Shown here: positions 8,552 through 16,006 of the stretch, one piece after another | Layout: every line of letters begins with the position of its first letter | How positions within the stretch are numbered: position 1 is the first letter of the stretch | Origin: Microbacterium sp. VKM Ac-2923 | GTDB lineage: Bacteria > Actinomycetota > Actinomycetes > Actinomycetales > Microbacteriaceae | Length of the DNA stretch: 51,392 bases | Direction: 5' to 3' | Assembly (NCBI RefSeq): GCF_022815605.1 | Contig: NZ_JALGRP010000016.1 | Span: forward strand, 1 to 51,392 | The notes under the pieces: generated by a model | Databases searched by the model: none | Seen by the model: the letters and a program-made list of their open reading frames with translations, nothing else | What the model was told of the DNA's origin: nothing | Position numbers and translations under genes: made by a program

Positions 8552-9907
8552 TTACCTGCTGAGGTCCCCACGGTCGGCGCCCTGGCCGCGGCCGCGGGTG
8601 CGCCGCGTCGACGGGACGGTGCTCGTGGCCGCCTTCGAGGTCACCGCGGAGCTGGCCGGGGTCGCGTGGGCGCTATCAGCGCTCATCCGCGCTTCGATCA
8701 GGTGCGGCGGGACTCCCTTGGACTCCATCGCGTGAACGGTGGCCTGTCGACGCTCCGAGCTGTCGTAGGCCACCTCGCCCGCCTCGCGCGCCGCTGACGC
8801 ACGAGGATCGGACGCCGGGGTCGTGGGGTCGCCTGAGGTGCCGTTGGCGCTCTGAGCGGCGTCCTGGCGCTCGGCGGGGGCGGTGTCGCGGTAGAGCTGC
8901 GCCTGCGCCCGGGCGTCGGCTGCGAGCTCGCGCAGCTCGTCCGGGCTCGCGTGCTCGGTGCCGCCGGCGGCGGCATCGCGGTCGTAGTCGTTGGCGCGCG
9001 CTTCCAGCTCGGCAGCCATGACGGCCTGGCCGTTGTCGACGTCGGCCGCGCCGGGAACCTCTCGAGCTGCTGCGTCGGATCGGGCGTCGTTGGCGCGGTC
9101 GAGCCGGTCCGCCTCAGCGATGAGCACCTGCGCCTCGGTCAGTTCGGTGCCGGCACGCGCGCGCTCGGGAGCAACAGCGTCCTTCCACTCCTCGACCAGT
9201 GCAGCACGAGCGGCTGCGACGGTCGCGGGGTCCGGCGTGGACACCTGGCCGGCGTCGTTCCAGTCGATCGACGTCTGGACGCGGTATCCCTGGAACCCGG
9301 CGGGGTCCGTGTCCCGCTTCCACTCCTCGGCCACCGACAGCTCGACAGTCGCGACGTCGCCGGCGAGAGCGGCGCGGTAGTCGGTGATGAGGGCGCGCTG
9401 CGCGCCGGTGTCCGGCTCCGTGCGGTCCCCGACCTGCATGGTGAGACGGTCCTCGTCGTGGCGGTGGTAGTGCTCCGGCGCAGACGTGGCCGCCCATTCC
9501 TTCGCCAGATCCAGCTCGGACTTTCCGCGGGTGGCGGCGTCGCGCAGGACGGCAGTGTCGACGCCGTAGCGCTCCATCACCTCGCGCTGCACGACGGCCG
9601 CGGCACGCTCCGCGATGGGGTCCTGGCCCTTCCACGCCTGAGCCGTCTCCGCGACGCGGGCGACGTCCTGGATGCTCGCGCGATCCCACCACTCCGGCCG
9701 GTCCACGACCTGCAACGTTGCTCGTGCGGCACCCCGCTCGGCGTCGAACCGCGCAGCGAGCTCGCGCGCCTGAGCTGCCGATCGAGCCTGCGCGTCGCGC
9801 GCCAACTCCTCCCGCAGGCGGGCGAACTTCTCGCCCATCTGCATCGCGATCGTCAGTGCTACTCGAACGTTCTGACCGACCTCCTGGCCGACCTCATCGT
9901 CACTCAT
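8552..9907 (-). CDS. Relaxase-linked accessory protein, mostly helical
   Basis: A 451-residue, Ala/Glu/Arg-rich protein of unknown family encoded directly downstream of the relaxase on the same strand. Long stretches read as coiled-coil or helical (REELARDAQARSAAQAREL; RAALVEEWKDAVAPERARAG), and the C-terminus is Ser/Thr/Arg-rich and basic. I see no catalytic motif. Position suggests a relaxosome accessory or T-DNA processing factor, but that is inference. It is the last gene of the mob operon, ending at the shared terminator. Confidence 0.65.
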   Translation of the reverse strand: MSDDEVGQEVGQNVRVALTIAMQMGEKFARLREELARDAQARSAAQARELAARFDAERGAARATLQVVDRPEWWDRASIQDVARVAETAQAWKGQDPIAERAAAVVQREVMERYGVDTAVLRDAATRGKSELDLAKEWAATSAPEHYHRHDEDRLTMQVGDRTEPDTGAQRALITDYRAALAGDVATVELSVAEEWKRDTDPAGFQGYRVQTSIDWNDAGQVSTPDPATVAAARAALVEEWKDAVAPERARAGTELTEAQVLIAEADRLDRANDARSDAAAREVPGAADVDNGQAVMAAELEARANDYDRDAAAGGTEHASPDELRELAADARAQAQLYRDTAPAERQDAAQSANGTSGDPTTPASDPRASAAREAGEVAYDSSERRQATVHAMESKGVPPHLIEARMSADSAHATPASSAVTSKAATSTVPSTRRTRGRGQGADRGDLSR

Positions 9908-9938
9908 GACTTCCTCCCCCTATGGCTGTCGTGCCTGG

Positions 9939-11651
9939 TTATCGGTCGAGTCCGCCGCGGTCGTGACCGGGCTTCTCGCGGGCGTCTCGGGCGCGCTTGG
10001 CGAGGAGCGCATCGGCGCTCTCCTGCTCGCGCGGCGTGAGCTTGGTCGGCACCGGGCTCCCGGTCGGGAACGACGCGGCGACCGCCTCGCGCGACTGCCG
10101 CAGCTCGGGCGGCAGAGCGGCCCGCTGGGCCTCCCACGCCTCGGCCTTGTTCGCGGTGTCCTGCTTCGTGTAGCTGTCTCGCACTGCTGTCAACTGACCG
10201 CGGAGCGTCTGCGACAGCTCGCTCATCCGACGTGCGTCTCCGGCGGCCTTGTGCGCCGAAGCGATCGCGTGAGTCATGCGGGCGAGCTGGTGCAGCAGCA
10301 GCAGCTCAGCGGCCGCGTTCTTCTTCTTGCCGGCGGCCGCCAGGATCAGCGCAGTGGTGTGCGCGCTCGAGGGCATCGCTGCGGGTCGCGGTCGCGTCTC
10401 GTGGGCGCGCAGGTGTGCCGACCGCGCGAGCGATCGCGCAGCGTCCGCGAGCGGTCCGGGGGTGGGTTCCATGCGCCTCGACCACGCGGCGTAGGCGCCG
10501 GCCGTCTCACGCGCCACGTGTGCCCACGTCGACCGGTCGGACGGGTCGACGGAGTTGATGTACTGGTGCAACCGGTCCATGTCGGCGGCGTACTTCGCGA
10601 ACAGATCGGGCGAGGGCTCGGCAACCTCGCGGCCCGGGTTCACCGGCTGATAGCGCCACGGGTTCTTCGACGTCGCGCGCCATTCCTCGGCCGCTTCTGT
10701 CGCCTTCAACGGCTCGTCCGGCCACCCCTCGCGCAGTCGCGGGAGGGTCAGGTCGCGCGCGAGGGTCCCGCCGCCGTGCCAGCGCACGGGCTCGTCCTTC
10801 TCGGGGCGCAGCGCCACGCTGTAGCCCTGCACAACGTCGTTGCGGCCCACCGCGAAACGCGGGCGCACCAGCAGCCCCTCTTGACGCATCCGACGCACGA
10901 ACTCGCCCTCATCGACGCTGGACGATGCAGCAGCGCGGACGCTGCGCTCGAGGCGGCGCACGTCGGGCTCAACCGCGTTGCGTGTGCGGGCCGCCTCGCG
11001 GGCTCCGGGGACGATCCCGCGCTCTCCGAGCTCACGCCCCTCGGGGTGCAGCTGCGTCAGACCGTGATCGCGTTCCAGCTCACGGCTGACCTTCTGAGCG
11101 AGCCGCTTGTCGTAGGGGATGTGCGCCTTCGTCCCGTCCTCGCGCACGAGGGAGACGGCGATGTGGATGTGGTCGTTGCCGTTCTTCGACGCGCCATGAC
11201 GAACCGCGACCCATCGCGCGTTCGCCTTCCCGATGTCGTCGCCGGCGAACCCCATGCGCTGCACGAAATCGGTGGCGATCGCTCCCCACCTCTCATCCGT
11301 CAGCGTGCCCTCTTCGGCACTGAGAGAGAGCGAGCAGTGCCACACGTGCGCGTCCTGCTTCACGACGGCCTGCTTGCCCGTCGACGGATCCAGGATCGGC
11401 TCTCCCGTCGCACGGTCGAACTGCTTCACGGACCGCATGACCTTCGTGCCGTACACCTCGGCCGGCTCGTCAAGATCGCGTGCGATCGCGAGAGCTGCGT
11501 CGCGGTCCAGCACCTCGTAGCCGTACAGCGCCATGATCGCGGAGTCGCCAGCGACCAGGTGCTGCTCGGTGTGCTCGTTCGAGCGACCGGGGCCAGCGAG
11601 ATAGGTCATCAGCCCGCCCATCTGCGAGCCGTAGGTGACGTTAGGAATCAC
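9939..11651 (-). CDS. Conjugative relaxase (MobA/VirD2-type)
   Basis: A 570-residue relaxase expected to nick oriT and pilot the T-strand. The N-terminal 180 residues hold candidate catalytic Tyr7 (NVTYG) and Tyr17, a DAHVWHCSLSL strand with His102/His105, and the metal-binding HxH motif in NGNDHIHIAVSLV (His161/His163). The remainder is a long helical, basic domain. The GTG at 11651 overlaps the MobC stop (GTGA), which fixes the start; a 7-codon upstream extension is rejected. The operon MobC-relaxase-accessory protein points away from the candidate oriT. Confidence 0.85.
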   Translation of the reverse strand: MIPNVTYGSQMGGLMTYLAGPGRSNEHTEQHLVAGDSAIMALYGYEVLDRDAALAIARDLDEPAEVYGTKVMRSVKQFDRATGEPILDPSTGKQAVVKQDAHVWHCSLSLSAEEGTLTDERWGAIATDFVQRMGFAGDDIGKANARWVAVRHGASKNGNDHIHIAVSLVREDGTKAHIPYDKRLAQKVSRELERDHGLTQLHPEGRELGERGIVPGAREAARTRNAVEPDVRRLERSVRAAASSSVDEGEFVRRMRQEGLLVRPRFAVGRNDVVQGYSVALRPEKDEPVRWHGGGTLARDLTLPRLREGWPDEPLKATEAAEEWRATSKNPWRYQPVNPGREVAEPSPDLFAKYAADMDRLHQYINSVDPSDRSTWAHVARETAGAYAAWSRRMEPTPGPLADAARSLARSAHLRAHETRPRPAAMPSSAHTTALILAAAGKKKNAAAELLLLHQLARMTHAIASAHKAAGDARRMSELSQTLRGQLTAVRDSYTKQDTANKAEAWEAQRAALPPELRQSREAVAASFPTGSPVPTKLTPREQESADALLAKRARDAREKPGHDRGGLDR

Positions 11652-12055
11652 TTGCCGGCCACCGCACGGCACGCTGCGCTGATTTGCGGGACAAGTGCCG
11701 CGAACTGCGCTCGGAACTCCTCGACCTGTGCGGGGAACTGCCCCTCGGTGTTCGCGAACCGCGCGAGCTGGTTGAGGTTACGAGCCATGCCGCCAAGGTC
11801 AGCGCGAACCTGCATCAGCTCGGCCACTGCGCTCTTCCACTCGGCGTCCGTGCGGACCTGCGCGTTCATCGCAGACTCGAACAAGAGTCGCGGAACCGTG
11901 ATGTCGCCGGCCACAACTGCGCGAGCCTGCAACGCCGCATCTTCTTCGGCGGTGACGTACACGCGGTAGTACTTCTCGCGTGCCCCCTCGGGTGCGTTCT
12001 CGCGCCTTTTCCGAGCGAACAACCGTCGAGGAGTCGACTCCGACACTCGAACCAC
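11648..12055 (-). CDS. MobC-like relaxosome protein
   Basis: About 135 residues. A basic N-terminus is followed by a ribbon-helix-helix-like segment (YYRVYVTAEEDAALQARAVV) and a C-terminal helical region with DLGGMARNLNQLARFANTEG, typical of MobC accessory proteins that bind oriT. The start is the GTG at 12055, preceded by GGGAAGG; a GTG three codons later is possible. A long upstream frame to 12484 crosses the candidate oriT and is not credited. Its stop overlaps the relaxase start. Confidence 0.75.
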   Translation of the reverse strand: MVRVSESTPRRLFARKRRENAPEGAREKYYRVYVTAEEDAALQARAVVAGDITVPRLLFESAMNAQVRTDAEWKSAVAELMQVRADLGGMARNLNQLARFANTEGQFPAQVEEFRAQFAALVPQISAACRAVAGK

Positions 12056-12144
12056 CCGCCCTTCCCTTGCCAGCGCAGCGAACCCGCCACCCGGCGGGGA
12101 CCACACCTCTAGTGTGCACCCGGAGCCAGCGCAGCGCCAGCCCG

Positions 12145-12179
12145 GCAAGCCATTTACCAGCGGTAAACGGACAGCTTGC
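12145..12179. other. Nested inverted repeat, candidate oriT component
   Basis: The inner palindrome TTTACC-AGC-GGTAAA (12153-12167) is enclosed by GCAAGC / GCTTGC arms. It lies in the 267-bp intergenic region directly upstream of MobC, where oriT of this plasmid type is expected. An additional short hairpin CACAC / GTGTG lies at about 12101-12115. The nick site cannot be assigned by eye. Confidence 0.5.
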
Positions 12180-12235
12180 TCCACAAAACGCTCTGCCCGA
12201 GCGTAGCGATGGTGCAGCAAAGCGGCTCCACGAAC

Positions 12236-12299
12236 GGGCATCCGTCGCGGGAAGGAACAGCCTCCGGATGGGCGACGCTGCGGCGCCTTCCGGATGCCC
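12236..12299. other. Long interrupted inverted repeat, candidate oriT component
   Basis: The arms GGGCATCCG-(6-nt bulge)-GAAGG (12236-12255) and CCTTC-CGGATGCCC (12286-12299) are fully complementary over 14 pairs. They enclose about 30 nt. The right arm runs into the operator at 12294. Location between MobC and the 12323 gene fits oriT or a regulatory hairpin. Confidence 0.5.
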
Positions 12300-12309
12300 A
12301 TTTGGGCAT
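12294..12309. promoter_or_regulatory. Operator O1 of putative transfer regulon
   Basis: The palindrome ATGCCCA-TT-TGGGCAT sits just upstream of a possible -10 (TAGCCT, 12311-12316) for the 12323 gene, whose ATG lies at about +1 (leaderless). The same motif occurs at 14753, 49053 and 49076. Confidence 0.55.
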
Positions 12310-12322
12310 GTAGCCTGATCCC

Positions 12323-12670
12323 ATGAGCGACAACACGAGGAACCCAGAGGACGCCGCCGACGCCGCACGCCGGCTGCTCGAAGCGAGTGTCGAGAAGAGA
12401 GTCGCAGCGGTGCGCACGATCGTCACCGCCGCGAACGACACTGACACTGCACGCGCGGCTCTCACTGACGCGCAAAGTCGGCACACGAGGGCGTGGGCCG
12501 ATGCGCTCGCTACCGGGTGGTCCGAGAAGGAACTCCGCGCAGCCGGAGTGCCGCGGCCCGACCAGTCCCGCGGCCGTGCACCTCGTTCGCGTCGCTCACC
12601 GGGGAGCGACAGCGCTCCCGGCGACTCGACGGAAAACAGCGCTACGGAATCGACTGACGACGCAGCCTGA
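12323..12670 (+). CDS. Small acidic hypothetical protein divergent from MobC
   Basis: A 115-residue protein with a helical N-terminal half (DAADAARRLLEASVEKRVAAV) and a short WSEKELRAAGV segment. A Ser/Arg/Asp-rich, probably disordered tail follows. It is divergent from the mob operon across the candidate oriT. The ATG lies about 7 bases after a -10-like TAGCCT, so the mRNA may be leaderless. Operator O1 overlaps this promoter, making it a likely member of the transfer regulon. Family unknown to me; a relaxosome or regulatory accessory is plausible. Confidence 0.6.
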   Translation: MSDNTRNPEDAADAARRLLEASVEKRVAAVRTIVTAANDTDTARAALTDAQSRHTRAWADALATGWSEKELRAAGVPRPDQSRGRAPRSRRSPGSDSAPGDSTENSATESTDDAA

Positions 12671-12771
12671 GCGACCGGACGATCGCCTTCGTCGGTCCCG
12701 CAAGCCCCCACCGCGGTAGGACGGAACACGTAACGTCGACCGTGACGCAGCGACCCCCTCGCTCGCGTCGG

Positions 12772-12808
12772 AGCCCCCCGCTCGAGCACAGCTCGCGGGG
12801 GCTTCTTC
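12772..12808 (+). terminator. Probable terminator after the 12323 gene
   Basis: The hairpin AGCCCCC...CGAGC-ACA-GCTCG...GGGGGCT is followed by the pyrimidine-rich TTCTTCG. It lies about 100 bp past the stop. Confidence 0.55.
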
Positions 12809-12880
12809 GTTCCCGGGCTGATCGCGCCGGCTGCGGTCCGGCCGTCCATCCGACGCTTCACTCTTGCCTACGCTGATCAC

Positions 12881-12935
12881 CCGTCAAGAGCGCTCCGCGT
12901 CCCTTCGGGATGCCCCTGCGGGGCACTCCTGACGG
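12881..12935. other. Nested hairpins downstream of rep
   Basis: Outer arms CCGTCA / TGACGG enclose CCC-TTC-GGG and the perfect GCCCC-TGC-GGGGC hairpin. The site lies in the 318-bp non-coding stretch 12671-12988, between the 12323 gene and the end of the probable rep gene. It could belong to the replication origin or a terminator. Nothing else is recognisable in that stretch apart from the 12772 hairpin. Confidence 0.4.
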
Positions 12936-12988
12936 CTGCCCATCTCCGGCATCGCGCCGCTTATCGGATGGATGGCCTCGGTGCGTGC

Positions 12989-14269
12989 TCAGCCCCGTGA
13001 TCGTAGCTCCGCGGTACGGATCGCAAGTTCCTCGCGAGCCTCGGCGGCGGCGCGCTTGAGTGCCGCCTCGCGCTCCCGAGCTGCCCGCTCGTACTCGTGC
13101 TGATCGCGCTTCATCTGAGCGATCACCCGATCCACTTCGTCCTGGTCGATGTTCGCCAGCCGTGCAGCCTCCGCGGCTCGCTCGGCGGCGCGTCGCTGCT
13201 GGTCAGCGGCCCGCTCCGCCGCAGCGTCACGACGAGCCTGGTCGAACCGCGAGTGCTCGGTGATGACCTGGCGGATCGCCCAGCCGTAGAACCCGAGAGC
13301 GTTGCGACTGGTGAACGTGTCCGGCACGCGGCGACCGTCCCGCGTCAGCCAGGCAGTGATAGCGAACATCAGCCCCTCGACGCTCCACTCGGAGACGTCG
13401 ATCCCTGACCGCTCGAGCATCCCAACCACGTGACCGACGTGCACACCGCGAGCAAGCCAAGGGATGCGCTGAGCCATCGCAGCGGCGAAGCGTTGAAGTT
13501 CAATGGGTCTCGGAACCGCCGGCCGACCGATCGAGCTGCGCCGTGTGTTAGTTCCTCGTCCGGGCTGCTGCGAAGCGGCTTCCAAGCGCGGTCTACCGCG
13601 CGTTGGTGGGATCTTCTTAACTGGAGCTGTAGGAGGAACGTGGCGCCTACGGGGTAGGTGGACATTCTCCACAGATCGGGTGATCCGGCCGCCCTGCGAG
13701 ACGCGGGACGGAACCGGAGCCGGCGCCGCGCACGCGGCGCGTAGGGCAGCCGCACGGGGCATCACGAGCGCCCGCGTGGAAGCCATGCGGAGCTGGCGGC
13801 CACCGTGCGCGAGCTGCGCGGCAACGCGCTCACCTCCGCACAGGTAACGGCCCTCGATGACGACTGCGGCGAGGCCCAACAGCAGCAGGATCTCTCGGGC
13901 GCGCTGCACGGTCCTCTTGCACATGCCCAGGCGATCCGCGACCGTCTGGTGCGCTGTCGTGACGCCGCGTCCCGTACCGACGTCGGCCGAGCGCATGTCC
14001 TCCTGAGCGACGAGCAGCAGCGTGTGCGGTGCGACCTTCACAGCCGCTCGCACGGCTTCGCCCTCGGGCGTTGCCAGGGCGTCCAACACGGCGTCGAACC
14101 ACGCGCTACCGGACGTCCAGCACGGCAGCGGCGCGTAGGCGCCCGGTGCCGGCTCGGGGCTCCACGAGCCCGACCGCGATTTGTTCGGCCGCGACGCGGC
14201 CGCCTGTGACGTCTCGGATGCAAGCTCGACCGACCGCTCCCCTGAAAAAAGGGTGGGTCGGGAGTGCAC
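12989..14269 (-). CDS. Probable plasmid replication initiator (HTH protein)
   Basis: About 426 residues from the GTG at 14269, which has AGCGGAG 9 bases upstream. The central winged-helix-like block (TVADRLGMCKRTVQRAREIL, then AVVIEGRYL and RQLRMASTRALVMP) matches a protein type I associate with replication proteins of actinobacterial plasmids. A second conserved region (PIELQRFAAAMAQRIPWLARG) precedes a strongly charged coiled-coil C-terminus. No other Rep candidate exists in the window. Assignment as replicase is by family impression and exclusion; it could instead be a DNA-binding regulator. Confidence 0.55.
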   Translation of the reverse strand: MHSRPTLFSGERSVELASETSQAAASRPNKSRSGSWSPEPAPGAYAPLPCWTSGSAWFDAVLDALATPEGEAVRAAVKVAPHTLLLVAQEDMRSADVGTGRGVTTAHQTVADRLGMCKRTVQRAREILLLLGLAAVVIEGRYLCGGERVAAQLAHGGRQLRMASTRALVMPRAAALRAACAAPAPVPSRVSQGGRITRSVENVHLPRRRHVPPTAPVKKIPPTRGRPRLEAASQQPGRGTNTRRSSIGRPAVPRPIELQRFAAAMAQRIPWLARGVHVGHVVGMLERSGIDVSEWSVEGLMFAITAWLTRDGRRVPDTFTSRNALGFYGWAIRQVITEHSRFDQARRDAAAERAADQQRRAAERAAEAARLANIDQDEVDRVIAQMKRDQHEYERAAREREAALKRAAAEAREELAIRTAELRSRG

Positions 14270-14419
14270 GGAGACGAACTCCGCTGTTACGATGTGGTCA
14301 TTCCTTCCGGGTACGTTCCGGCGGGTACACCGAAGGCCCGGCTGGTAACCGGTTCTTGGGTGGGACTGCTTCACACCTCTGAGTCGCCAAACTGTGCGAG
14401 GTGGGAAGCCAAGGCTTCT

Positions 14420-14445
14420 AGGCCCGTCGCGAGAGCGACGGGCCT
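14420..14445. terminator. Perfect hairpin upstream of rep
   Basis: The 11-bp stem AGGCCCGTCGC-GAGA-GCGACGGGCCT lies between the 14452 gene stop and the rep start. It could terminate the minus-strand 14697 gene, or a short plus-strand transcript running antisense to the rep leader. The 14270-14419 leader contains other GC-rich stems but no gene. Confidence 0.6.
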
Positions 14446-14451
14446 AATGCG

Positions 14452-14697
14452 TTAACGGGTGTCGATGGGCAGCTCCTCATCGGAAAGAAGGGTCGGCTGC
14501 GACGGCCACCACGAGGGAACACCCTCGTCGGTCAGCTCGCTTTGCACGTGCTCGACCAGGCGCTCGAAGAACACCGCCGACGACACGTTGGCGTGCGACG
14601 CCATGTCGTTGAAGCGATCGCGCGCCTGCTTCTCGACGGTCCAGGCAACGTTGGTGGGTTCCACCATCGTTCCTCGGGGACGCCGCGTCGTAGCCAT
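14452..14697 (-). CDS. Small DNA-binding-like protein
   Basis: An 81-residue protein with an N-terminal strand (MVEPTNVAWTVEKQARDRFNDM) followed by two helices (ASHANVSSAVFFERLVEHVQSEL). This pattern is compatible with a ribbon-helix-helix fold and the acidic tail is short. The ATG follows a possible -10 (TACGTT) by few bases, so it may be leaderless. An operator-like motif at 14753 lies about 55 bp upstream of the start. Likely a copy-number, relaxosome or transfer regulator; the exact role is unknown. Confidence 0.6.
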   Translation of the reverse strand: MATTRRPRGTMVEPTNVAWTVEKQARDRFNDMASHANVSSAVFFERLVEHVQSELTDEGVPSWWPSQPTLLSDEELPIDTR

Positions 14698-14752
14698 GTG
14701 ATTAACGTAGAGCTGTGGCTGTGATTAGCGCGACGCGACACGCCGCTTTAGA

Positions 14753-14766
14753 TGCCCATTTGGTCA
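14753..14766. promoter_or_regulatory. Operator-like site O4
   Basis: TGCCCATTTGGTCA matches O1 in 13 of 14 positions. It lies between the resolvase stop and the upstream region of the minus-strand 14697 gene. Confidence 0.45.
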
Positions 14767-14780
14767 CTCGCGGCTGAGGG

Positions 14781-15401
14781 CTACTCCGCTGCGGGAAGCG
14801 GGAGCGTGACGTCCACCGCGCGGAACTCCGAGACGGTCGCCCGCTCGACTGCTCGGTAGACCGTCGAGCGCGTCACACCGAACTGCTCCGACAGCTCCGC
14901 GACGGTGTAGTTCCCGGAGCGGTACTCCGCGACCAGGTGCGCCTCGATCTTCGGGGAGAGCTTCGGCGCGCGGCCGCGCAGCCGGCCCTTCGCTTTGGCG
15001 ACCCGCATGCCCTCCTTCGTGCGCGCGCGGATCAGGTCGCCCTCGAACTCCGCGATCATCGCCAGCACGTTGAACAGCAGCCGCCCGATCGGGTCGTTCG
15101 GGTCGTGCAGCGACCCGCCGATGTTCAGGCGCACTCCCCTGCGCGTGAGCTCGTCCACGATGTCTCGCGCATCGGTGATCGAACGGGCGAGGCGGTCGAG
15201 CTTCGTCACGAACAGAGTCGAGCCAGCGTCGCACGCGGCCAGGGCCTCGCGCAGCGCGGGCCGCTCGCGGTTGCTGCCGGTGAGGCCGGCGTCGACGTAG
15301 ATCCGCTCCGCCGGCACACCGGCCGCGAGCAGCGCGTCACGCTGCGCCTGCGCGTCCTGCTTGTCCGTCGAGACGCGGGCGTATCCGATCAGCTCAGCCA
15401 T
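14781..15401 (-). CDS. Serine recombinase (resolvase/invertase family)
   Basis: A 206-residue small serine recombinase. The N-terminal catalytic motif YARVSTDKQD has nucleophile Ser11. LDRLARSITD and the long E-helix (LFNVLAMIAEFEGDLIRARTKEGM) follow, with a C-terminal HTH (TVAELSEQFGVTRSTVYRAVE). Length is normal, so it is probably intact. It borders the arsenic island, with duplicated TCCTCTGCAC-type repeats upstream of its start at 15503-15538. Plausible roles are multimer resolution of the plasmid or mobility of the neighbouring island. Confidence 0.88.
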   Translation of the reverse strand: MAELIGYARVSTDKQDAQAQRDALLAAGVPAERIYVDAGLTGSNRERPALREALAACDAGSTLFVTKLDRLARSITDARDIVDELTRRGVRLNIGGSLHDPNDPIGRLLFNVLAMIAEFEGDLIRARTKEGMRVAKAKGRLRGRAPKLSPKIEAHLVAEYRSGNYTVAELSEQFGVTRSTVYRAVERATVSEFRAVDVTLPLPAAE

Positions 15402-15502
15402 TGGACCAGTATCCCGTTTGACGCCCCCCTACCGAACAAATCACCGGACGGGTCTAACGGGACACTCAGCACCGCGGATTTTCGCGGCGCTGTCGGTTCT
15501 CG

Positions 15503-15538
15503 AGGTCCTCTGCACGAATCTTCAAGGTCCTCTGCACG
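15503..15538. repeat. Two direct repeats near island left end
   Basis: AGGTCCTCTGCACG occurs at 15503-15516 and 15525-15538 (22-bp period). Related copies lie at 26429-26442 (direct) and 26466-26475 (inverted), at the other end of the arsenic island. These may be recombinase-binding sites. The rest of 15402-15613 holds no gene. Confidence 0.6.
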
Positions 15539-15598
15539 GCGGCGTGACCCATCATTCGGGCCTGTGGGTCTCGGCGCCCCGTGGCAGCGTTCTGGCGC

Positions 15599-15615
15599 CG
15601 CTCGATGTCGCGTCT
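15599..15615. repeat. 17-bp direct repeat, left copy
   Basis: CGCTCGATGTCGCGTCT is repeated exactly at 26493-26509, bracketing 10.9 kb. This copy overlaps the arsC stop codon. Confidence 0.7.
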
Positions 15616-16006
15616 AGTCGAGGAGTTCCGTGCGGATGCGCGCGGCGACGGCCTCGCGGAGGGGGCGGACGTTCTCGGCGCTCCAGTCGGTCGGGTCGGG
15701 GAACTTCCACTCCAGGAACCGGCCGGTCGGAGTCGCGGGGAGGGTGAGGCCGGGCTTCATGGCGACGACGATGTCCGCGTTCTCGAGGTCCTCGACCGTG
15801 ACGGCTCGGGGGGTGCGGTCGCTGATGTCGAGGCCGAGCTCCGCGACGGTCGCAGCGATCGCGGGGTTCACCGTGTCGGCTGGCGAGAGCCCGGCGGAGG
15901 TGGCGGTGTAGCGGTCCCCGGCGAGGACTTCGAGAAGGCCCGCGCCCAGCTGGGAGCGGCCGGCGTTGTGCTGGCAGAGGAAGAGGACGGTGGGCTTCTC
16001 GGTCAT
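15614..16006 (-). CDS. arsC: Arsenate reductase ArsC (LMW-phosphatase fold)
   Basis: A 130-residue enzyme that would reduce arsenate to arsenite using thioredoxin- or mycothiol-type thiols. The N-terminal P-loop CQHNAGRS is CX5R with Cys11 and Arg17. KFPDPTDW near the C-terminus supplies the conserved acid. The ATG at 16006 overlaps the stop of the upstream flavoprotein gene (ATGA), which fixes the start. It is the third gene of the minus-strand operon aquaporin-flavoprotein-arsC. A second ArsC domain occurs in the fusion at 18199. Confidence 0.9.
   Translation of the reverse strand: MTEKPTVLFLCQHNAGRSQLGAGLLEVLAGDRYTATSAGLSPADTVNPAIAATVAELGLDISDRTPRAVTVEDLENADIVVAMKPGLTLPATPTGRFLEWKFPDPTDWSAENVRPLREAVAARIRTELLD

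Noticed and set aside
9906..11969. 687-codon plus-strand frame
   Set aside because: Antisense of the relaxase, which has clear catalytic motifs and coupled overlaps.
12056..12484. Upstream extension of MobC through the intergenic region
   Set aside because: It would erase the hairpins and operator and overlap the divergent gene; no conserved domain is added.
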